64,000 nt of DNA from Macrophomina tecta. Its lineage: Eukaryota > Ascomycota > Dothideomycetes > Botryosphaeriales > Botryosphaeriaceae. Below are positions 54,187 through 64,000 of this stretch, in pieces (within the stretch, counting starts at the first letter, position 1; each line of letters starts with the position of its first letter). Made by a program: the position numbers and the translations under genes. The notes under the pieces were generated by a model, which had not been told where the DNA came from, ran no database searches, and saw nothing but the letters and a program-made list of their open reading frames with translations. The stretch lies in NCBI GenBank assembly GCA_024180945.1, contig JAKSGN010000007.1:2046001-2110000 (forward strand), in the 5' to 3' direction.

Positions 54187-56391
54187 CTACTGCGAAGCAC
54201 TGCTACTTGATTTTCTCTTCCTCAAGTCAGCCATTGAAATTGGCGGAGGTTCCGCCCTTACCGCCGCATCAGAAGACTTCAACCTTCTCAGCTCGTGCTC
54301 GAGGGTCTTTGACAACCTCTCCAAAATCCACTCCGCTTCAGACCGCGACCCCATAAGAGGGCTGCGTGTTCCAAGCCAACTCCATGAATATCTCCGTTCG
54401 CCGTCAAATTTGATAGTCCCAGCGCCCGCACCTATATTGGCTCCGTCTCCCTTGTCTTTCTTCGGCTTAATTGGCGGCTCTCGATGGCCACCAGGGTCGG
54501 CCTCGTCCTGGCCAACAAGCTTGAGGTAATAAGCCCATTCCTGGTAGGAGTATTGCTTCGGCGGAGAAGCGTTGACGTCTTTCATGACCTTTCGTAGCTC
54601 CCTGGCGAGGATGAAGTGGTAAAAATGAATGTCACGAGCGAGTGGGTCTCCTTGTTCACCAGCTTTCTCCGCTTCAGCCAGTTCCTCGTCTTCCAGGTGC
54701 TCCATCAATCTATTAATGGCCGCTGACTCTATTTTGCTCTTCATATCTGCGTGCACTCGGCTCTGGTGCCCCGACCCGCTCTTCGGCAACAATCCTGGTG
54801 GCTTCTCGAGCTCCGGGAGGCTGCTATCCCGATGGAATAGTGGGTTTTCCTGAAGCTTAGCTATGTTGGCCTTCAGTGTGGCTCTGAACCCACCTTCTTG
54901 AGGAAGGACTGTCAAGCTGCCCAACCATATGGTCAGTTCGCTGAATCCTTTGACCACAGTATCCCCCATGTTGGAGATCAAAATGGTCAGCGTAGGAACA
55001 GCGACGATGGACCAGACCACGAAGAAAGGCTTCCCGGAATTGCTTTTCGGGTAGTAGTCGCCGTATCCGACGGTGAGAAGGGAAGTATAGCAGAAATAGA
55101 GTGCTTGAAAGTAAGTCCAGCCTTGATGAGTTCCTTCTGAAGCTCGGAATACCACAGCACCGATGAACCAGAGGATGCAGGTTGCAACCACGGATAGTCC
55201 AAGAGCAGTGTACCTCCGGTTGCGTTCAGCCGACTTCTGGATATGTCGCATCACGTGGAACTCTTGTTCTCTCCTTTCGACTTCTGACAGGCCCTCCTGG
55301 GAGAACTCAATCCTTTTGAACATTCCCACCTTTATGGTCCTTTTGCTCGGCTTTATTCTTTTCAGGACCTTTTCTCGTTTGATTTCAGTCATCCGGGCTT
55401 CTAGTTTGGCTTTGCCTCTTTCCAGAACAAGCGAGCGGATAGAGCCAACGACGAGACCAACCATCAAGATACCACCAATAGCGAATGGGAAGAGAAGCGA
55501 GCGCCCAAGATGTGTCTTTGGCGGGAAGTCTGAACCAAGCCCAACAGTGAGCAGCGTGTAGTCTGCCCAATATACGCCATCCAGGAACTTCCAGCCTTCA
55601 ACGTAGCTGAACACGAGGCCACCGAGCAGCAGATATACGGTGAAACTGATGGTCTGAAGCATCAGGGTCCGCTGACTGATAGTCAGCCTGAACTCTTTCT
55701 TGTAGTGCCCCTTCCAGGCGCCGTAGACAGTCAGCACCATCAGTATAGAGATGATGGCATAGAGGACAGCGGCGATTATCCCATAGTAGAAAGCCTGCGA
55801 CAAGGCGTGTGCTTCTGCGGGTTTAATGCGGAAGAAATGCGATGATGCCAGTGCCACAAGAGCGATGAGCAGAGTGGAGGCTAGGGAAAAGCCACCGATG
55901 GTGATCGGCTGGGCATAATGGAAGGGTAGGCGTCGCGCCATGTTCAAGAGCAAGGCAAAGTTGGCCACAAGCGCACAAGCGAGAGAGACGGCGTTCACAG
56001 CGATGAGCCTAGAGAAGCGATGAGCAAGGACGGGCCGTATACACGAGTGGGGAACGGCATTTACCAAGAGGGATCCTGGACCGGGCTTCCCGCAGTCTCT
56101 TCCGCGCCAGGTGGTATGTAGACCCTCCATTTTTCAACCAAGGCGCAAACAGAAAAGGCGTTAGCAAGAGGACCGAAGGTGCCAGCGAGAAGCGGGCATG
56201 CTGTGGAAGCAAACCACCATCGGCTGCGGATATCGTCAGAAGAAATCGCACAGAAGGTCGGAGTGAGCAGACCTAGGATCAAGGAAATCCTGCTCTTCCT
56301 CCTCCTCTTCCTTCTCCGCGCTGTTGTATGGATTCTGCTCCAAATCTTGGGCAGCGTTGCTGATGGGCTCGTCCACGCCGGGGTCGTTCAT
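54187..56391 (-). CDS. TOK-type two-pore outward-rectifying potassium channel
   Basis: Plasma-membrane K+ channel of the fungal TOK1 class: eight transmembrane helices and two pore loops, with helix pattern 4+P1... as 2P/8TM. Three exons: 56391-56273, 56223-56065 and 56008-54187, giving 699 residues. The joins give LDPSRWWFASTACPLLAG and PVQDPSWLIAVNAVSL, as in homologues. Pore 1 is YTLLTVGLGSDFPP and pore 2 is YTSLLTVGYGDYYP, so the selectivity filters are GLG and GYG. The second pore is followed by an inner helix ending VPTLTILISNMGDTVV, with the typical TILISNMGDT sequence. An acidic N-terminus (six Glu in a row near 35) and a cytosolic C-terminal tail of about 240 residues complete the protein. 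Regulation by voltage and external K+ is known for the family. The start at 56391 is the first ATG in frame. Confidence 0.92.
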
Positions 56392-58442
56392 GGCGACAAT
56401 CGAAGGGCGACGCCGAGTATGGGGGAAGACGAGGCCATGGCAGCAGGTTTGAGAGGGTGATACGGCACGATTCCTTGGTGCTTGTGCGCGTGAGTGCTGG
56501 CGGCGCCAGTTGCGTTTAATGCGCGCCGATCCGATCGCTGGCAGGGAGACAAAGAGGCGGCTGAGCGATGACGCAGTGCGACCTCCCCGCACCGCGTGTC
56601 AGCTGGCCCCCTCACGGCCCCAGGCCTTGGCTGCGTTCGCCCAAAACCTTCTCTCGACATCATGCACAAGCTACAACTCTCAAGTCGGTTGTCATACCCA
56701 TTATCCATCCGAGATCCCCGCCAGATTTTGTGGCAGACCAACATGTCTTTCTCAAACTCTCTCGGACTCTCCCCTTGCAATCAGTGTCAAGGCGGTCTTT
56801 GTTCCTCCTATAATGCGCCACGATCTGCATGCTAAACCGGACCACTGCACCCGCACACTGTGTTGTGTCACCTCTTGAGAAACCGCAATGCATTTTGCTG
56901 AAACAACCTTAGAGCTATTAACAACACTCCCGACGTGGTCTTCGCCTCAGCCGGACAACCCACACACCTAGAAACACACCGGTATATTGTAGACACTCGC
57001 GAAATGCCGACCTAGGGTGATTTCAACGACGCGGGTTGTCTTTCGCTGCGAGCAGCGCATGTGTGAAGACGGCCATCAGAGACAAAAAAAAAGACCTGAT
57101 ACCTAGTTTAACTATACAGAACCAATTGCAGAGAAGGGACCCACACTACTTTTTTTTTGTTTTTATTTTTTAAGCAGAGAACTATCGCCATGTACAGCGC
57201 ACGAAAGAGCTTACCAGTCTTGCTCGCTCTCCGCTCCAGACGGCCTTTATACCTTTTGCTCATGCCGTGTCAGACAACCTATTCTTTCTCAGCCTTAATG
57301 TCTACCTTCTTGAGCAGGACAGAGCACGGGGAACCACTGGTATTTTAAAACTTTGGAATTCACAGCGCGTCGAACTCCACTCATGTTAATCCTTCAGCGC
57401 TGGACAATACACTGTAAGACCTAACACTTTTTATCTTGTTTACATGGAGACCATGCTAACGACTTGTTCTCATCATATCTATTCGAGAGTCGAGCAAGAT
57501 TCTTCCCGATTGGCTCCAGTCATGGGTCAAACTGGGACGTTCTGAAGGCTCACGCAGGAACAAAGCTACTGTATCACGCGCTCCCAGCTATATCTGGACC
57601 GGCAGGTAAACCATTGCTCGATGCGAAATTGCCTCTGCCGCTGATACGCAATGTGTAATAGGTTTCGCTCCCGTCATGCGTGAGGAACATGGTTGCCTGA
57701 TGGATGGGAGGTCCTTGTCAGTAATCTCCAAGCAATTCCATGCCATGGGTCTTTCAAATCGCAGCAATAGAATCCTTCTGCGCTTGCGTGTTCTGATTGA
57801 TCGAAGAATTGTGGCGTTTTTCTTCATCCGCACAGGACAGCTGAGGTGGGAAGGAGCACGCTGGCTTGCTCCACGGCCGCTTTGCAGCCTGAGGAGACGG
57901 TTCCTCCACAGCTGTGCATGATAGTGGCATTGATCAGTTCTCAGTCAGCTTGGGATCCAACCAGAAGCACGGCTTTCTTATGAATGCATGCACAACTTCT
58001 GCAGCGCTCTGCGCGGGTCTCAGGTGCCCTGCCGCTCCTTCTAAGCCGAGTATCTGCGCAATGGCTGCCTGAAACCCGTGGCGGCGCTCGCTTAGTAGGG
58101 TTTCCTGCCCCATTGGGGAGCCAGGCGAAAGCTGGCGTCCATAAAGTCCGCCTTCCTTTCGAGCACCTCGTCTCTTCCTCCACCTCTACCTCACCTCATC
58201 TCTTCCTCTACCACCTCTCCATTACTCTCGCGGTAAGGCTGCTCTACGCTTAACAAAGCCTTAAAGTAATCCCACATTGTCAAGCACATTGCGTAAGTCG
58301 GCCGCATCCCGACCCTGTTCCACCACGGCGCCACATCGCGCGTCACCTTCCTCAAACTACGCTTCCCCTGCTTCATCGCACTTGAACCTCACACACATAT
58401 CATTGTTACATGTTGCTGATCCGGCCTGCCCTCACAAGCATT
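56392..58442. other. Divergent intergenic region
   Basis: About 2 kb between the divergent TOK and DEAD-box genes. The ends hold their promoters. The middle is AT-richer, with poly(T)-like stretches near 57150-57170. No gene could be supported. Confidence 0.5.
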
Positions 58443-60462
<2,020 letters not shown>

Positions 60463-61688
60463 GGGCGTGAAGAAGAAAAAAATCTTGAAGTACTGCTGGA
60501 TGGTTTCTTTTGTGTCCTTCGGACTTTACATCTGGCCTGGCTGGAGGAAGCCTCGGGCTGCTGGTGGCGAAATAAGGTTTGGTTTTATCACCAACGGCTT
60601 TTTCCCGGAGCATGGGGTGGACATCTAGGTCTGCGGTTCCCTGCTTGAAACTTCCCAGCGACGGGGCAAATTTGATGAAGAGAGATCAGACACACTTTTC
60701 CGTCGGCATATCAATCAAGTCACCAGATCATCATGACATGTACCCGGCATTTCAGTAGCGAAGTCCAGAGGGTGTTCGCTCAATCTTCTCTACATCTTGT
60801 TAATTGTGATGCAATTTGCCATGTCTGCCTAAGTTGTTGTCATTGATGTGGTTTCATTCATCCATTTACTCATTTTGACGGCGATGTGCTCATCGTATCC
60901 GTACATAAATCCCAATCGCATCCACCCAGCACCGCTCTAAGTGCTATTAAGAATACCCTTCCAAAGGCTAATTTATATTACTTTCCACCATGCCATCCGC
61001 TCCGGACCATCTTCCCATGCCCTACACGCATCCTATCTGTCCTTCCTCTTTGCCATCAACAACAGCAGCAGCAGCGTGGAAAAAAGTGCAGAAAAATATA
61101 TCATCCATCTCATTTAATTCCGTTCCGTTAATCCATGCATTTCCACCCATCAAATTCGTATGTGCAAAAGGGCGTTTCCCATCCATCAACAAGGGTGTTC
61201 ATTATACGTGATTTTCGTTCGGATCATATCTAGACGAGAAGCAAAAGAACACGAACGATTAGAAAAGTAGTAACTCCGAAACCCTGAGAGTAAAAGTGGA
61301 AGAAAGGGCGAGATAGGAGGGGGAAAAAAGACCCAAATCAATCTGACGCAAGCGAGCTTTTGTGGCGGTGTCGTGAGTGCTGCGCGAGCAGCCGTTGTAA
61401 GATGGCAGTATTAAGAGAGGCAGTAGGAGAAGGGAAAAAGTAGGTCGAGCAGAGGAGAATCTCTAGTTTGCGCAGTCGACTGGCAAGTATGCTGCGCGCA
61501 TTTCGCAGCGGAGAAAGGAGAAGGAGTTGAAGAAGCAATACGTAAGGGCCAGGTAAAATTGGACCCAAGAGGGAAAAGGGTATATGCCGCGCGTATTCTC
61601 AAAAAAAAAAAAAAAAAAAGGATCATGAATAAAGCAAAAGCTGGAAAGATCCTGCAGGCGGAGCGGGCGAAAGACATAAGAAAATCTT
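60463..61688. other. Convergent intergenic region
   Basis: 3' flanks of the DEAD-box and DUF3433 genes. It includes a 19-base poly(A) run at its right end. No gene supported. Confidence 0.6.
61601..61619. repeat. Poly(A) run, 19 bases
   Basis: Nineteen consecutive adenines about 70 bp beyond the stop of the DUF3433 gene (downstream on the minus strand, where it reads poly(T)). Confidence 0.95.
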
Positions 61689-64000
61689 TCAATCAAAATG
61701 CATCATGCGCGCCTCTCCTCTCTGTACTCGGTCGATGCCGAGGTGCTCGCGGCCATCGCGGCCCCAATGCACGCCAAAGCCGTACATGATGCTGCCCGGG
61801 TCGAGCAAGCTCCGTCTCTTCTCTATCGCAGCGGCGCGCAAATCGGCAGACTCCTCGTGCTGCTGGCCTGGGAAGTACTGACCACGGGGGTCGCGGCGTG
61901 ATGACCCGCTGCCAATAGGACCGGGCATGGAGAAGCTTGCTGCGATCTCGTTCTGCTCTTTCTGCTGCTTGGCGGCAGCGGCTCTAAGATTGGCCTTGGA
62001 GCCGCCGGCGCCGGGCATGACGAGCGAACGCCAGGATCGCCCAAATCCTTGATCAAGGTAGACGGGACCCATGAGCCGTGCAACGAGCTCGGCTTTTGTG
62101 GCCGGACGGCTAAACGCGCGGTCCGTAAGCATGCGGGATTGATAGAGCCAAGATATCATCTCTGCGAGGTTACGCGACTCGTGTGGGAGGGCCATGTTGC
62201 TGCGACCGCGGATGAGCATGAAAAGTCCAACCAGGTAAAAGGCCAAGAAAACGCAGAGTGCGTAGTATGCCGCGGGGTGTGCCGCGACGCGGAGCTCGCC
62301 ATCGTCAGGATAGTATTGTGTGAAGAAGAGACCCGAAGCGAGGACCGGAAGAGTTAAAGCGTTTGTCAACGACATGAAAGAGAAGAAAGCAACGCGCCAG
62401 TGATGATTGGCCACCGCTGTAAGTGTTACAGAGATCGGCAAACGGGCGGAGTAGTCCAAGAGGATGGAGACTTCGGCGGAGGCGCCACCCGGGTTGCTCA
62501 GTGCCTCAAAGGGTGCCAAGCGGCGGAACGCCAAATCTAGAGTTTGGAAGAAGAGGTAGAGGAACATTGTGAGCAGGATAGGCAGGAACGAGTAGAGAAA
62601 GTTCGAGCTCGAGAAGCCGGCTGGGTTGGCGGCAACAGGAACCAGAGGCCGAAATCCATCAATCACTGCGTTGTGGACGAAGCTGACAATGAGGAAAGCC
62701 AAGTACAGAACAGAAGCGCTGACAAGCCAACCTACCACATAAGAATCGGTCAAAAACCATGGCAGGTAGCGTCTTCGTACTGCTTCAGCCCGGATGTCCA
62801 TGCGGATATCGCCAGGTCTGCCAGCCTCGAGATCTGCGTCATCGGGTGCAAAGTCCTGCTTTTCTCTGATTCTGCCTTGTACGACAGTATACCTCCGAGT
62901 TCCTCCGCCGGGTTCACCAATACCGTAAAAGATATCATTGGGCCGTCTTGAAGTATTCCAATAACCAAGGCGATCTGTGCGACTGGCAAGCCTCTCTCTG
63001 AAGTCTTCAGCATCTTCCAAAATCTCGGTATCGTTGTAGTCGCCGACGACGTTGGACCTTTCGAGGAGTGCGGCATAATCAGCAATGGAGCGCGGGTCCC
63101 ACTTCAGGCCGGTGGGTTTCCGAAGCTGGACATAAAGGAGGAGGATGCCGGCAATGAGGACGAAATATAGCACGACAACGGTCCAAATGACACCCTGAAC
63201 TGCCAACCACCTCCAGGTGCCATTGCGCAAATCGCCGTAAAAGCGAACATTGTAAGCAGAGCCGAGGAGCGGTATTGAGAAGAGGAAAATCCACGAGATA
63301 ACGAAGAAGATACCGATAAGAGGTTGGCCGGCGCGGAAATGCTGAAGAGTCGGATAGAGGAACTGGGTGGGAAATAAGTCAAGGAAGACGCCCTCGGACC
63401 GAGGTTTGGATGCGTCGTCGGCCAGGGCCATGAATGGAGAAATCCTCTGTACAGCGGCAGCAATTTGGTGCAGCCACATCAAAATAATCATGCCGAAGAT
63501 GGTTGGCAAATATTGGAAAAGGAAATATCTGCCATCGCCTAGGCTGCCATAATCGAGAAGGCCGGAATATGTATCGGACCACACAGCGCTGACAATCATG
63601 CCCGTTATCATGAGGATGCAGAGAAACGTGAAAATAGCCAGCCAGAGAGGGCGAAGAATGGATGGTAAAAATCTGAGAGCAGGGAATTGAACCGACTTGG
63701 TCTGGGGATGGTATGGAACGAAAATGTCTCGTTGTTGCACTGCAGACGATTAGCATGTAAATGTCTCGGACGAGGGAGCCATACTAACCGTTCAGTGGCT
63801 CCGGTGGAGGTGGGCGGGACGGGTTCCTCTCCGGAACGTCGTAGGTTGGATTCTGCGGCACGTAACCTACGGGTTCTTGCGGAATAAGCGGCTGCACAGG
63901 GTAATCCTGTGTGCTGCTCCCACGACCAGCCGCGGGATATTTTCTCGAGCCACGGACCTCCTCGTCGCGGGTGAGCTGGTCAATGGCGAAGCGAATGTAG
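61689..64000 (-). CDS. DUF3433-family multi-pass membrane protein (5' end outside window)
   Basis: Partial gene running off the right edge. Two exons are seen: beyond 64000 to 63789, and 63739-61689; the join reads PPPPEPLNVQQRDIFVPYHP. It covers about 750 residues of the protein's C-terminal part. The two DUF3433 repeats are FQYLPTIFGMIILMWLHQIA with VQRISPFMAL, and YSFLPILLTMFLYLFFQTLD with FRRLAPFEALS. This LPT...RLxPFxxLS pattern defines the family, which is confined to fungi and of unknown function. About nine hydrophobic helices are predicted. Between the repeats lies a hydrophilic loop (SRRPNDIFYGIGEPGGGTRR), and the C-terminal 150 residues are basic and cytosolic-looking. The visible upstream exon starts inside a codon (YIRFAIDQLTRDEEVRG), so the true start is to the right. 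Confidence 0.85.

Overview
The window is nuclear DNA of a filamentous ascomycete (Pezizomycotina), most likely a Dothideomycete. Genes are dense and lie on both strands. Most have one to five short introns (about 50-60 bp, with GTRNGT-type donors and YAG acceptors). The proteins are typical of filamentous ascomycetes: a GPI2/PIG-C subunit, a bifunctional lycopene cyclase/phytoene synthase, a TOK-type potassium channel and a DUF3433 protein. Class and species are inferred, not shown. No rRNA, credible tRNA, CRISPR array or intact transposon was found. Coding exons are GC-rich; several gene-free islands are more AT-rich and carry poly(A)/poly(T) runs of 16-20 bases.

Layout. 0.8-4.0 kb: a 2EXR/F-box-like protein converging on, and overlapping, GPI2. 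5.9-8.2 kb: a double-Myb Teb1-like telomere-repeat or promoter-binding factor. 8.8-9.6 kb: a 2-Cys peroxiredoxin. 10.9-13.0 kb: an acetyl-CoA transporter of the SLC33A1 type. 13.4-14.6 kb: a small membrane ORF overlapping the start of an Mcm21/CENP-O kinetochore gene. 14.6-18.7 kb: a decayed stretch with an ankyrin-like remnant broken by a stop and a second frame-broken remnant.

18.7-30.0 kb: the main interest, a carotenoid-retinal-rhodopsin cluster. It holds a microbial rhodopsin (-), phytoene desaturase (-), lycopene cyclase/phytoene synthase (-) and a carotenoid cleavage oxygenase (+). Together these could take geranylgeranyl diphosphate to phytoene, desaturated and cyclised carotenoids, then retinal, and supply the opsin's chromophore. 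The opsin keeps all residues expected of a light-driven proton pump. The synthase and oxygenase genes are divergent and share a 747-bp promoter region.

30.1-64.0 kb: a PLP aminotransferase; an AT-rich island; proteasome subunit Rpn5; an FSH1-type serine hydrolase; WD40 protein Ipi3; an OPT oligopeptide transporter; an alpha/beta hydrolase; another gene-poor island; a small secreted protein with a Kex2-like KR-EAE site; a Crh-type GPI-anchored GH16 enzyme; an SMP-30/gluconolactonase-like protein; a single-pass membrane protein of unknown function; a TOK channel; a Ded1-like DEAD-box helicase; and, running off the right edge, a DUF3433 multi-pass membrane protein.

Exon limits below were worked out by hand from splice signals and reading frame. 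Each join preserves the frame and, where the family is known, gives the expected protein across the junction.
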